A DNA stretch of 64,000 nucleotides from Chitinophagaceae bacterium (GTDB taxonomy: Bacteria > Bacteroidota > Bacteroidia > Chitinophagales > Chitinophagaceae). Below are positions 25,633 to 34,433 of this stretch, piece by piece. Position 1 is the stretch's first letter, and each line of letters starts with the position of its first letter. The stretch lies in assembly GCA_016786885.1 (NCBI GenBank), contig JAEUVO010000039.1:1-64000 (forward strand), written 5' to 3'. Under the pieces are notes generated by a model. That model was not told where the DNA came from. It made no database searches and worked only from the letters and a program-made list of their open reading frames with translations. A program made the position numbers and the translations under genes.

Positions 25633-25698
25633 TGAAGATTCCCCCGAAGAAATTTATTCAGGACTGGTGAACCGTATTATCTCAATGCAGTTTTAAAA

Positions 25699-26418
25699 GT
25701 GGACAATCAAAATATTATTATCAGGGTGGCAACTGTCTCAGACAAAGTCTACTCGAAAACAATAACTGATGAAATGGAAGCCTCGGCTGCTGCCAGGGGC
25801 ACCGGTATTGCCAAACGTTCACCAGACTATATCGAACAAAAGATTGATGAAGGCAAAGCTGTTATCGCTATCACTGACCAGAATGAATGGGTAGGCTTTT
25901 GTTACATTGAAACATGGAGCCATGGTGAGTATGTGGCTAACAGTGGACTGATAGTAGCACCTGCCTTCAGGAAAAGTGGTGTAGCAAAATCCATTAAGAA
26001 AAGAATCTTCGACCTATCAAGAGAAAAATATCCCGAGGCAAAATTATTTGGGCTAACTACGGGCCTTGCTGTAATGAAAATCAACAGCGACCTTGGATAT
26101 GAACCTGTAACTTATTCAGAGCTTACACAAGACGAGGCTTTCTGGGCTGGCTGCAAAAGCTGTGTGAACTATGATATACTGATGAGTAAAGAAAGAAAAA
26201 ACTGTATGTGTACTGCCATGTTGTACGATCCAAAAGACCATTACGAACCGGAGGAAACAAAGCAATACTTTGAAGAGAACCAAAAGGGATTTGAAAGACT
26301 CTTGAAATTTAAACAATGGAAGCTGTTGAGGCCGTTTCTGAAAAAAGATAAAACTGATTCTAACGGGAATGGCGGAGGAAAGCCAAAATCTCTTTTACAT
26401 CATTTCTTTCACTTATAA
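25699..26418 (+). CDS. GNAT acetyltransferase, probable N-acetylglutamate synthase
   Basis: 239 residues, starting at GTG (25699) with no in-frame ATG before it. The GNAT core is 'AVIAITDQNEWVGFCYIET', 'ANSGLIVAPAFRKSGVAKSI' (acetyl-CoA loop) and 'LFGLTTGLAVMKINSDLGYE'. A Cys-rich segment 'FWAGCKSCVNYDILMSKERK' with 'NCMCTAML' follows, which is conserved in the Bacteroidota proteins that sit first in arginine operons. No other enzyme for the first step of the pathway is in this cluster, so it most likely makes N-acetylglutamate from glutamate and acetyl-CoA. Eleven bases before argG. Confidence 0.8.
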   Translation: MDNQNIIIRVATVSDKVYSKTITDEMEASAAARGTGIAKRSPDYIEQKIDEGKAVIAITDQNEWVGFCYIETWSHGEYVANSGLIVAPAFRKSGVAKSIKKRIFDLSREKYPEAKLFGLTTGLAVMKINSDLGYEPVTYSELTQDEAFWAGCKSCVNYDILMSKERKNCMCTAMLYDPKDHYEPEETKQYFEENQKGFERLLKFKQWKLLRPFLKKDKTDSNGNGGGKPKSLLHHFFHL

Positions 26419-26429
26419 TTTGAAATAAT

Positions 26430-27635
26430 ATGTCCAGGAAAGTTGTACTAGGATTTAGCGGAGGATTAGATACTTCTTACTGCGTTAAGTACCTGGTGGA
26501 GGAAAAAGGCTATGAAGTGCACAGTATCATCGTAAATACCGGTGGCTTCCGTGAGGAAGAATTGAAGCAAATTGAAGCACATGCATACAAACTGGGTGTA
26601 AAAACTCACACTACCATTGATGCGGTAAAAGGATATTACGATCGCATCATAAAATATCTCATCTATGGTAATGTACTGAAAAATAACACCTATCCTCTTT
26701 CTGTTTCAGCTGAAAGACTAAGCCAGGCATTGCACATTGCCGAACATACCAAAAAACTAAAAGCTGATGCAGTAGCACATGGCAGTACCGGTGCCGGTAA
26801 CGACCAGGTAAGGTTTGATATGATCTTTCACATCATGATTCCCGGAGTAGAGATCATCACACCAATAAGAGACCTGAAACTGAGCCGGGAAGAAGAGATT
26901 GCCTACCTGAAGGCCAAAGGCGTGGACATGAACTTCGACAAATCCATGTATTCTATTAATAAAGGCCTTTGGGGAACCAGTGTGGGTGGCAAGGAAACAC
27001 TTTCTTCAAAAGGTATGTTGCCGGAAGAAGCATGGCCCACACAAGTGACAAAGACAGGAAGCGAAGAAGTAAAATTGAGCTTTGAGAAAGGCGAGTTGAG
27101 ATCAGTCAATGGTAACACATTCATTCATTCTGCGGAGGCAATTCAATATTTACAAACCATTGCAGGTCCTTACGGCGTTGGCCGTGATATACATGTTGGC
27201 GATACAATCATTGGTATTAAAGGCCGTGTAGGTTTTGAAGCAGCAGCGCCGATGATTATTTTAAAAGCACATCATGCATTGGAAAAACATGTACTGACCA
27301 AGTGGCAATTACAATGGAAAGATCAATTGGCACAATTCTATGGAAACTGGCTGCATGAGGGCCAGATACTTGACCCGGTGATGAGAGATATTGAAGCTTT
27401 TCTGCAAAACAGCCAGCAAAATGTAACAGGTGATGTATTTGTTCAACTGATGCCGTATCGTTTCCAGGTTATCGGTATTGAAAGTAAATATGACCTGATG
27501 AATAGTAAGTTTGGCAAATATGGTGAGATGAATACCGGTTTTACCGGTGATGATGTGAGAGGCTTCAGCAAAATATTTGGTAACCAGACATCTATTTATC
27601 ATTTGGTAAAAACTGATGCGGATGGCAAAAATTAA
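26430..27635 (+). CDS. argG: Argininosuccinate synthase
   Basis: 401 residues, normal length. It joins citrulline and aspartate with ATP to give argininosuccinate. The ATP-binding PP-loop 'GFSGGLDTSYCVKYL' is at the N-terminus; 'AHGSTGAGNDQVRFD' (ATP/citrulline contacts), 'KGLWGTSVGGKE' and 'GPYGVGRDIHVGDTIIG' follow. Second gene of the arginine operon; its end overlaps the start of argC. Confidence 0.96.
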   Translation: MSRKVVLGFSGGLDTSYCVKYLVEEKGYEVHSIIVNTGGFREEELKQIEAHAYKLGVKTHTTIDAVKGYYDRIIKYLIYGNVLKNNTYPLSVSAERLSQALHIAEHTKKLKADAVAHGSTGAGNDQVRFDMIFHIMIPGVEIITPIRDLKLSREEEIAYLKAKGVDMNFDKSMYSINKGLWGTSVGGKETLSSKGMLPEEAWPTQVTKTGSEEVKLSFEKGELRSVNGNTFIHSAEAIQYLQTIAGPYGVGRDIHVGDTIIGIKGRVGFEAAAPMIILKAHHALEKHVLTKWQLQWKDQLAQFYGNWLHEGQILDPVMRDIEAFLQNSQQNVTGDVFVQLMPYRFQVIGIESKYDLMNSKFGKYGEMNTGFTGDDVRGFSKIFGNQTSIYHLVKTDADGKN

Positions 27636-28602
27636 AACAGGCATAATTGGAGGCGCAGGCTACACCGGAGGTGAATTAATACGACTGTTGTTAAATCACC
27701 CCGGTGTGGAGACCTCTTTTATTCATAGCCGGAGCAATGCTGGCAAACCTATCCACTCCGTTCACCAGGATTTGATCGGAGAAACTGATTTAAATTTCAC
27801 CGGAGTACTGAGTGATGATATAGATGTATTATTCCTTTGCCTTGGACATGGTGAATCCAGGAAGTTCCTGTCAGAAAATACAATTGGAGATAAAGTAAAG
27901 GTGATTGACCTTGCCAATGATTTCCGTCTTGCGTCTCAATCCTCTATCGGCAATCGCCATTTCGTTTATGGCTTGCCCGAACTGAACAGGGATATGATCA
28001 AATCAGCACAAAACATTGCTAATCCCGGTTGTTTTGCGACTGCCATACAGTTAGGATTATTACCACTGGCAAAAGCCGGTTTATTAAAGGATATATATAC
28101 AACAGGTATCACTGGTTCGACAGGTGCCGGTCAGTCTTTGTCAACCACTTCTCACTTTAGCTGGAGAGCCAATAATATCCAGGCTTATAAAACCCTAACG
28201 CATCAGCACCTGGGAGAAATTGGCGAATCCCTTTTACAGCTTCAACCCAAAAATGACATTGACCTGAGTTTCGTTCCCTGGAGAGGTGATTTCACCAGGG
28301 GTATTTTTATCAGTTCCACTATCAATTGTGATCTGAGCATTGAAGAATTGAATGTAGTATACACAACTTTTTATGCTGGTCATCCTTTTACCCATGTGAG
28401 TAAAGAAGCAATTTTTTTAAAGCAGGTAGTAAATACCAATAAAGCAGTTATACAAGTGGAGAAGGCCGGAAGCAAGGTGGTTGTCCATTCTGTTATTGAT
28501 AATCTATTAAAAGGAGCCAGCGGACAGGCCGTGCAAAATATGAACTTACTGTTTGGATTAAGCGAAACAGAAGGGCTGAAGTTAAAAGCAAATTATTTCT
28601 AA
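27622..28602 (+). CDS. argC: N-acetyl-gamma-glutamyl-phosphate reductase
   Basis: 326 residues from the ATG at 27622 (an ATG two codons earlier is equally open). NADPH-dependent reduction of N-acetylglutamyl phosphate to the semialdehyde. A Rossmann motif 'GIIGGAGYTGGELIRLL' opens the protein; the catalytic Cys lies in 'NPGCFATAIQLGLLPL'; 'GSTGAGQSLS' and the C-terminal 'LLKGASGQAVQNMNLLFGL' are family hallmarks. The start overlaps the end of argG, which suggests translational coupling. Confidence 0.95.
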   Translation: MAKIKTGIIGGAGYTGGELIRLLLNHPGVETSFIHSRSNAGKPIHSVHQDLIGETDLNFTGVLSDDIDVLFLCLGHGESRKFLSENTIGDKVKVIDLANDFRLASQSSIGNRHFVYGLPELNRDMIKSAQNIANPGCFATAIQLGLLPLAKAGLLKDIYTTGITGSTGAGQSLSTTSHFSWRANNIQAYKTLTHQHLGEIGESLLQLQPKNDIDLSFVPWRGDFTRGIFISSTINCDLSIEELNVVYTTFYAGHPFTHVSKEAIFLKQVVNTNKAVIQVEKAGSKVVVHSVIDNLLKGASGQAVQNMNLLFGLSETEGLKLKANYF

Positions 28603-28619
28603 CTATAAACGACTTAAAA

Positions 28620-28646
28620 CCCCTCCTGTGGAGGGGCTTGGGGAGG
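28620..28646. repeat. Palindromic REP-like repeat before argD
   Basis: CCCCTCC-TGT-GGAGGGG (28620-28636) followed by CTTGGGGAGG. The same palindrome plus tail recurs inside argF' at 29843-29868 with a different spacer. Here it ends a few bases before the likely argD start (28652), so it forms most of the argC-argD spacer and could hinder or shape ribosome loading on argD. Confidence 0.65.
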
Positions 28647-28651
28647 CAGCT

Positions 28652-29800
28652 ATGAACTTATTTGATGTATATCCGATTAATGAAATCACCATAGTAAAAG
28701 CCAAAGGCTCTTATGTGTGGGATGATAAAGGAGAGCAGTATCTTGACTTATATGGTGGCCATGCGGTAATCAGTATTGGCCACACTCATCCTCATTGGGT
28801 GAAGCGCATAGAGGAACAACTGGAAAAAATTGCTTTTTATTCCAATTCTGTCAGAATACCCCTTCAGCAACAGCTTGCAGAAAAACTAGGAAAAGTTTCA
28901 GGTAAAGAAGATTATCAACTCTTTCTCTGCAACAGCGGCGCTGAAGCCAACGAAAATGCATTGAAACTGGCATCTTTCCATACAAGCCGAAAAAAAGTGA
29001 TTGCATTCAGCAAATCCTTTCATGGAAGAACCTCGTTGGCGGTGGCTGTTACAGACAATAAGAACTATGTCGCCCCTGTTAATGAAACAGGTAATGTGAT
29101 CTTTCTTACGTTCAATGATGATGCAGCTCTTGAACGCTGTTTTGATGAGAACGGAAAGGAGATTGCTGCAGTAATAATTGAAGGCATCCAGGGAGTTGGC
29201 GGTATTAATGTAGCCGATGATTCATTCCTCAGAAAAATCCGTTCGCTATGTGATGAATATGGTGCGGTTTATATCGCCGACAGTGTGCAATGTGGTTATG
29301 GCAGAAGCGGCAAATTTTTCAGTCATGATTTCGCCGGGGTAAACGCAGATATCTATACTATGGCAAAAGGTATGGGCAATGGGTTTCCGGTCGCCGGTAT
29401 CATTGTTGCCCCTCATATTAAACCCAAACATTTTCAGCTGGGCACTACATTTGGTGGTAATCACCTGGCTTGTGCTGCAGCATTAGCCGTACTGGAAATT
29501 ATTGAAGAAGAGAAATTGATGGGCAATGCAGTGATGACAGGTAAATATCTTAAGAATGAGTTGGAAGCAATTCCCCAGTTAAAGAATGTTAGAGGAAGAG
29601 GTTTGATGATCGGCTTCGATGTTCCGGAGGAACTGAAAGACCTTAAGAAAAATCTGTTATGGAATCAGAAGATATTTACCGGTGAAGCCAAACCCAATGT
29701 TATCCGTTTACTTCCTTCCCTGGCACTTAAAAAAAGAGATGCCGAACAATTTATAGATTCAATTAAAGAAGAAATCGGAATCCTTCAAACTGTAGTATAA
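28652..29800 (+). CDS. argD: Acetylornithine aminotransferase
   Basis: 382 residues from the ATG at 28652 ('MNLFDVYPINEITIVKAKG'). An upstream ATG at 28628 would translate part of the palindromic repeat, so I prefer the later start. Class III PLP aminotransferase: 'YLDLYGGHAVISIGHTHP', 'CNSGAEANENALKLA', 'SFHGRTSLAVAVT', 'YIADSVQCGYGRSGKFF', the PLP lysine in 'YTMAKGMGNGFPVAG' and 'GTTFGGNHLACAAALAVL'. It transfers the amino group of glutamate to acetylglutamate semialdehyde. 'DSVQCGYGR' carries Ser where most relatives have Glu ('DEVQ.G.GR'). Confidence 0.93.
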   Translation: MNLFDVYPINEITIVKAKGSYVWDDKGEQYLDLYGGHAVISIGHTHPHWVKRIEEQLEKIAFYSNSVRIPLQQQLAEKLGKVSGKEDYQLFLCNSGAEANENALKLASFHTSRKKVIAFSKSFHGRTSLAVAVTDNKNYVAPVNETGNVIFLTFNDDAALERCFDENGKEIAAVIIEGIQGVGGINVADDSFLRKIRSLCDEYGAVYIADSVQCGYGRSGKFFSHDFAGVNADIYTMAKGMGNGFPVAGIIVAPHIKPKHFQLGTTFGGNHLACAAALAVLEIIEEEKLMGNAVMTGKYLKNELEAIPQLKNVRGRGLMIGFDVPEELKDLKKNLLWNQKIFTGEAKPNVIRLLPSLALKKRDAEQFIDSIKEEIGILQTVV

Positions 29801-29807
29801 TTACATC

Positions 29808-30800
29808 ATGCGAAATTTCACTTCTGTAAACGACCTCATAAGCCCCTCCTACGGAGGGGTTGGGAAGGCCATTGATGCCCTGGTGCAAAAGGCACTGGCC
29901 TATAAGGCAAGTCCTTTCACGGATAAATCACTTGGTACCAATAAACGTATTGGTTGTTTATTTCTCAATCCCAGTATGCGAACAAGATTGAGTACACAAA
30001 TCGCTGCACAAAACCTGGGGATGGAACCCATTATCTTTAACGTAGGAAGCGAAGGGTGGATGCTTGAATTTGAAGAAGAAGCCATTATGAGCGGTACAAC
30101 GGTGGAGCATGTAAAAGATGCTGCACCAGTTTTTGGAAAGTATTTTGACATCCTGGCGATCAGAACATTTCCTTCACTGAAAAACAGGGATGATGACTAT
30201 AGTGAACTGTACATTAAGCAGTTTATAAAATATGCCGGGATTCCGGTTGTTAGCCTGGAAAGTGCAACGCTCCACCCTCTTCAATCACTAACCGACATTA
30301 TCACTATTCAGGAAGCCTTAAACCTCAAATCTCAAACCTCAAATCCTAAAATCGTTCTCACCTGGGCACCACATGTAAAGCCGCTTCCTCAATGTGTGGC
30401 CAACAGTTTTTCGCAATGGATAAATGCATGGGGTAAAGCCGATTTTGTTATCACTCATCCCGAAGATTATGAGCTGAGTGAAGAGTTCACCAAAGGAGCA
30501 ACCATCACTCACAATCAAAACGAGGCATTAACAGATGCTGATTTTGTCTATGTAAAGAACTGGAGTACTTATAATGATTATGGGAAGATCTATGAAAGCG
30601 ATCCAAAATGGATGCTGACCAAAAAAAAACTGGAGCTGACCAATAATGCGAAGGTAATGCACTGTCTTCCTGTAAGAAGAAATGTGGAACTGAGTGACGA
30701 AATTCTTGATGGACCGAACAGCATCGTTACACAAGAAGCATCTAACAGGATTTGGGCTGCACAGGCAGTACTGGCTGAGATACTAAGAAGCAATGGCTAA
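29808..30800 (+). CDS. argF': Acetylornithine/succinylornithine carbamoyltransferase
   Basis: 330 residues of the transcarbamylase superfamily: carbamoyl phosphate loop 'NPSMRTRLSTQIAAQN', 'ESATLHPLQSLTDIITIQE', 'TWAPHVKPLPQCVANSFSQW' and 'MHCLPVRRNVELSDEILDG'. These motifs are those of the Bacteroidota/Xanthomonas branch that carbamoylates N-acetyl- or N-succinylornithine rather than ornithine. Which acyl group is used I cannot settle from sequence. Residues 10-20 ('LISPSYGGVGKA') are encoded by a palindromic repeat, and 'NLKSQTSNPK' by a short tandem repeat; both look like tolerated insertions. It overlaps argB by 8 bases. Confidence 0.93.
   Translation: MRNFTSVNDLISPSYGGVGKAIDALVQKALAYKASPFTDKSLGTNKRIGCLFLNPSMRTRLSTQIAAQNLGMEPIIFNVGSEGWMLEFEEEAIMSGTTVEHVKDAAPVFGKYFDILAIRTFPSLKNRDDDYSELYIKQFIKYAGIPVVSLESATLHPLQSLTDIITIQEALNLKSQTSNPKIVLTWAPHVKPLPQCVANSFSQWINAWGKADFVITHPEDYELSEEFTKGATITHNQNEALTDADFVYVKNWSTYNDYGKIYESDPKWMLTKKKLELTNNAKVMHCLPVRRNVELSDEILDGPNSIVTQEASNRIWAAQAVLAEILRSNG
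29843..29868. repeat. Palindromic REP-like repeat inside argF'
   Basis: CCCCTCC-TAC-GGAGGGG followed by TTGGGAAGG, in frame near codons 12-21. It is the same element as at 28620 with a changed spacer. The encoded 'SPSYGGVGK' interrupts the usual N-terminal helix of the enzyme. Confidence 0.6.
30321..30345. repeat. 11-base direct repeat inside argF'
   Basis: AACCTCAAATC occurs at 30321-30331 and again at 30335-30345. It encodes 'NLKSQTSNPK' just before the conserved 'VLTWAPHVK', in a surface-loop position that normally varies in length. Confidence 0.5.
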
Positions 30801-31578
30801 ACTATATGTCATAAAAATTGGCGGAAACATTATTGATGATGAAGCGAAGCTGGCTTCGTTCTTAAAAGATTTTGCCTCCATCGAAGAAAAAAAGATATTG
30901 GTACATGGAGGAGGCAAACTTGCCACAAGGCTGGCAGAGAAGTTAGGAGTCGAACAACAATTGGTTGATGGCAGAAGAATTACCGATGCAGAAACACTGA
31001 AAATTGTAACGATGGTCTATGCCGGGTTCGTTAATAAGAATATTGTCGCAGCCCTCCAGGCAAACAACTGCAATGCAATAGGGCTTTGTGGTGCCGATGG
31101 CGATGCAATACTGGCACATAAAAGACAGCATCCTGTGCTGGACTATGGATATGTGGGAGATATAGATGCCGTCAATACTGATCTTATCAGCAGCCTGCTG
31201 GAGAAGAATATTGCAGTTGTGTTTGCGCCCATTACACATGATCAGCAGGGACAACTACTGAATACGAATGCAGATACCATTGCCCAAGAGGTCGCCAAAG
31301 GAATGAGTAATATCTATGATGTACAACTTATCTATTCTTTTGAGAAGAGTGGGGTGCTGCTGGATGCGAATGATGACTCAACAGTCATTCCGGAAATAAA
31401 CCCGTCGTATTACCAGCAATTAAAGTCGAAGAATAAAATATTTGCCGGCATGATACCAAAATTGGATAATGCTTTTGCCGCCCTGAAAAGTGGTGTCGGC
31501 AAAGTAATCATTGGCAAAGCAGAAAATCTGAAAGAACTGATCAACGGTTCTTCAGGAACGACAATAATAAATGAGTAA
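30793..31578 (+). CDS. argB: Acetylglutamate kinase
   Basis: 261 residues of the amino-acid kinase family. It phosphorylates N-acetylglutamate. 'YVIKIGGNIIDD' and 'ILVHGGGKLATRLAEKLG' form the ATP-side glycine loops; 'VDGRRITDAETLKIV' is the acetylglutamate-binding signature; 'NTNADTIAQEVAKGM' and 'GMIPKLDNAFAALKSGVGKV' complete the pattern. It lacks the N-terminal helix typical of arginine-inhibited hexameric forms, so feedback control by arginine may be absent; that is inference. It overlaps both neighbours by 8 bases. Confidence 0.95.
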   Translation: MAKLYVIKIGGNIIDDEAKLASFLKDFASIEEKKILVHGGGKLATRLAEKLGVEQQLVDGRRITDAETLKIVTMVYAGFVNKNIVAALQANNCNAIGLCGADGDAILAHKRQHPVLDYGYVGDIDAVNTDLISSLLEKNIAVVFAPITHDQQGQLLNTNADTIAQEVAKGMSNIYDVQLIYSFEKSGVLLDANDDSTVIPEINPSYYQQLKSKNKIFAGMIPKLDNAFAALKSGVGKVIIGKAENLKELINGSSGTTIINE

Positions 31579-32641
31579 AGAAGTTTCCATATTACAAAAC
31601 GAAGCGATTGAACTGCTGAAGGAACTGATCGCTACCCCTTCATTCAGTAAAGAAGAAGACCAGACGGCCGGAATACTTTGTCGTTTTATGGGAACAAAGG
31701 GAATAGAGCATACAAGGGTTGGTAACAACGTATTTGCCCTGAATAAATTTTTTGATGAGAAAAAACCAACAATACTCCTTAATTCTCATCACGACACAGT
31801 AAAGCCCAATCCTCAATATACCAAAGACCCTTTCTCTCCTGTTATTGAAGATGGAAAACTTTTTGGCCTGGGAAGTAATGATGCCGGTGGCTGCCTAGTT
31901 TCCCTGATAGCCACTTTTCTTTACTTCTACGATAAACAGGATATAAAATATAATATTATACTTGCCGCTACTGCCGAAGAAGAGATCAGCGGAACTGGCG
32001 GCATTGAATATACATTACAATACTTACCCAAAATAGACTGTGCTATTGTAGGTGAGCCCACACAGATGCAAATGGCAGTAGCTGAAAGAGGTTTGATGGT
32101 GCTGGATTGTATCAGTCATGGAAAAGCGGGTCATGCTGCACGCAATGAAGGTGAAAATGCTATTTACAAAGCGTTGAATGATATTGAGTGGTTTCAAAAT
32201 TTTCATTTCGAAAAAGTATCTGACCTTCTTGGGCCATCGAAGATGAGTGTGACAGTGATTGAAACAGAAAATAAAGCACACAACGTTGTTCCCGCTATAT
32301 GCAAATTTGTAGTTGACACAAGGATAAATGAATTATACAACTTTGAAGAAGTGGTTGATATTATTAAAGCCAATGTTCAGTGTGAGGTAAAGCCCAGGAG
32401 CACAAGACTCCGCTCTACCTCAATTGCCTTAGGCCATCCTTTAGTGAAGGCAGGATTAAATCTTGGCAGAACTTATTATGGCTCTCCTACTACTTCGGAC
32501 AAAGCATTGATGCCGTTTCCAGCCTTAAAAATGGGTCCTGGAGATTCTGCCCGCAGCCATACGGCAGATGAGTATATTTATACTGACGAAATAAAGAACG
32601 GGATTGAACTTTATATACAGCTATTAAATAAAATAGTATGA
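31571..32641 (+). CDS. argE: M20 family deacylase, probable acetylornithine deacetylase
   Basis: 356 residues of the zinc-dependent M20 family. Metal and catalytic signatures are 'LLNSHHDTVKP' (first zinc His and catalytic Asp), 'GLGSNDAGGCLVSLI' (bridging Asp) and 'ATAEEEISGTGG' (catalytic Glu pair). A dimerisation-domain insert follows ('ISHGKAGHAARNEGENAI'), and the final His is in 'DSARSHTADEY'. In this operon the enzyme should remove the acyl group from acetylcitrulline or acetylornithine; with an ArgF' type carbamoyltransferase, acetylcitrulline is the expected substrate. Confidence 0.88.
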   Translation: MSKEVSILQNEAIELLKELIATPSFSKEEDQTAGILCRFMGTKGIEHTRVGNNVFALNKFFDEKKPTILLNSHHDTVKPNPQYTKDPFSPVIEDGKLFGLGSNDAGGCLVSLIATFLYFYDKQDIKYNIILAATAEEEISGTGGIEYTLQYLPKIDCAIVGEPTQMQMAVAERGLMVLDCISHGKAGHAARNEGENAIYKALNDIEWFQNFHFEKVSDLLGPSKMSVTVIETENKAHNVVPAICKFVVDTRINELYNFEEVVDIIKANVQCEVKPRSTRLRSTSIALGHPLVKAGLNLGRTYYGSPTTSDKALMPFPALKMGPGDSARSHTADEYIYTDEIKNGIELYIQLLNKIV

Positions 32642-33972
32642 AGCTCTGGCAAAAGGATAAAGCCTCATTAAAGGAAGTGGAAACATTTACTGTCGGTAAA
32701 GACCGTGAAATGGATATGTACCTTGCTGCATTTGATGTGCTGGGATCGCTGGCGCACATTGAAATGCTGGAATCAGTTGGTTTACTAACCAAAGATGAAC
32801 TATCGCAATTACAGAAGGAACTAAAGAATATTTATCAAAAGATACAAAAGGGAGAATTCAAACTGCAGGAGGATGTGGAAGACATTCATTCACAAGTAGA
32901 GTTACTCTTGACGCAAAAATTGGGCGACACAGGTAAAAAAATACATTCTGCCCGCAGCCGTAATGACCAGGTACTTGTTGATGTAAAATTGTTTCTCCGG
33001 AATGAATTGGAAGAGTTGATAAAAACCATTCAGCCACTCTTTAAATTACTGCAAACACAAAGCGAAAAGTATAAAGACCATCTATTACCCGGTTATACAC
33101 ATTTGCAATTAGCCATGCCCTCCTCATTTGGTTTATGGTTTGGCGCCTATGCCGAAAGTTTAGTTGATGATGTAATAACCGTTAAAGCAGCTTATGATGT
33201 TGTCAACAAAAATCCTTTAGGATCTGCAGCAGGTTATGGCTCCTCTTTCCCGATCAACCGAAGCCTTACAACAAAACTTCTTGGTTTTGAAGATTTGAAC
33301 TATAATGTAGTTTATGCCCAAATGGGAAGAGGTAAAGCTGAACGAATTGTAGCACAGTCACTGGCAAATGTAGCGGATACACTGGCCAGATTAAGTATGG
33401 ATGCCTGCCTGTACCTGAACCAGAATTTTGGATTTATCAGTTTCCCTGCAGAATTGACCACAGGCAGCAGCATCATGCCACATAAAAAGAACCCGGATGT
33501 ATTTGAACTGATCCGTTCTCATTGTAACCGGATCAAATCATTTCCGAATGAGATTATGATGATGACCACTAATCTTCCTTCTGGTTATCACCGGGACCTG
33601 CAGTTACTGAAAGAGCATTTGTTTCCTTCATTTAAAATACTTAAAGATTGTATTAAAATGGCAGGGCTAATGTTGTCAAATATTGAAATTAAAAAAGATA
33701 TACTCACCGATGAGAAATACAAATACCTGTTCAGTGTGGAAGAAGTGAACAAACTGGTTAATTCCGGAATGCCATTCCGTGATGCCTATAAAAAAGTGGG
33801 ATTAGATATTGAAGCAGGAAAATTCACCTATAATGCTAATATCAACCATACACATGAAGGCAGCACAGGTAATCTTTGTACGGAGGAAATAAATAGGCAG
33901 ATGCAGAAATTGGTTAACTCATTTCCTTTTGATAAAGTCAATACAGCTATAAATAAGCTTATTAGTGGCTAA
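32638..33972 (+). CDS. argH: Argininosuccinate lyase
   Basis: 444 residues. It splits argininosuccinate to arginine and fumarate and is the last gene of the operon. Signatures are 'HSARSRNDQVLVDVKLFLR', 'PGYTHLQLAMPSSFGLW' and the family loop 'GSSIMPHKKNPDVFELIR'. The ATG overlaps the argE stop by 4 bases. The gene ends convergently with the GNAT gene, overlapping it by 4 bases, without a visible terminator hairpin. Confidence 0.95.
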   Translation: MKLWQKDKASLKEVETFTVGKDREMDMYLAAFDVLGSLAHIEMLESVGLLTKDELSQLQKELKNIYQKIQKGEFKLQEDVEDIHSQVELLLTQKLGDTGKKIHSARSRNDQVLVDVKLFLRNELEELIKTIQPLFKLLQTQSEKYKDHLLPGYTHLQLAMPSSFGLWFGAYAESLVDDVITVKAAYDVVNKNPLGSAAGYGSSFPINRSLTTKLLGFEDLNYNVVYAQMGRGKAERIVAQSLANVADTLARLSMDACLYLNQNFGFISFPAELTTGSSIMPHKKNPDVFELIRSHCNRIKSFPNEIMMMTTNLPSGYHRDLQLLKEHLFPSFKILKDCIKMAGLMLSNIEIKKDILTDEKYKYLFSVEEVNKLVNSGMPFRDAYKKVGLDIEAGKFTYNANINHTHEGSTGNLCTEEINRQMQKLVNSFPFDKVNTAINKLISG

Positions 33973-34433
33973 CCAGGTTTTTTCTGATAGACATCCTTAA
34001 AATGCCGTTGCATAAATCTCTTCCGGGAATCTTCATCTAATACAGTCCAGCCAAATTGTTCATACAATCCGTGAGCATCTCTTGTACCCAGCATCCACCT
34101 GCGCAAACCCTGTAATTCAGGATGAGATTGTATTATTTCCATCAGCCATTTTGATAATCCTTTACCCTGGTGTTCTTTCAAAATGAATACATCTGCCAGG
34201 TAAGCAAAGGTAGCCTTGTCAGTCACCAGCCTTGCAAACCCAATTTGTTGTCCCTTAAAATACAAACCAAAGCTCAATGAGTTAATAATTGATTTCTGAA
34301 CGACTTCCTTTGGTATGTTTTGAGCCCAGTAAGATTGGTTTGAAAGATAGTCGTGTATTACATCAACATTCAGTAAAGCGGGGTCAGTGCTGATCATAAA
34401 CTCTTCTCTTCCTGCTTCATAATGTAAAGTCAT
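33969..34433 (-). CDS. GNAT family N-acetyltransferase
   Basis: 154 residues: 'GFARLVTDKATFAYLADVFI' and the acetyl-CoA loop 'LKEHQGKGLSKWLMEIIQ', then 'LRRWMLGTRDAHGLYEQFGW'. This matches the small stand-alone GNAT proteins annotated as acetyltransferases of unknown substrate. It overlaps the upstream M28 peptidase gene by 4 bases (start within its stop), so the two are probably translated together. Confidence 0.85.
   Translation of the reverse strand: MTLHYEAGREEFMISTDPALLNVDVIHDYLSNQSYWAQNIPKEVVQKSIINSLSFGLYFKGQQIGFARLVTDKATFAYLADVFILKEHQGKGLSKWLMEIIQSHPELQGLRRWMLGTRDAHGLYEQFGWTVLDEDSRKRFMQRHFKDVYQKKPG

Noticed and set aside
25601..25696. Continuation of the leader ORF frame past its TGA, starting again at the ATG at 25619
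   Set aside because: The 25 codons (to a TAA at 25694) have no recognisable family, and reading through TGA would have to be assumed. Kept only as an alternative explanation of the leader.
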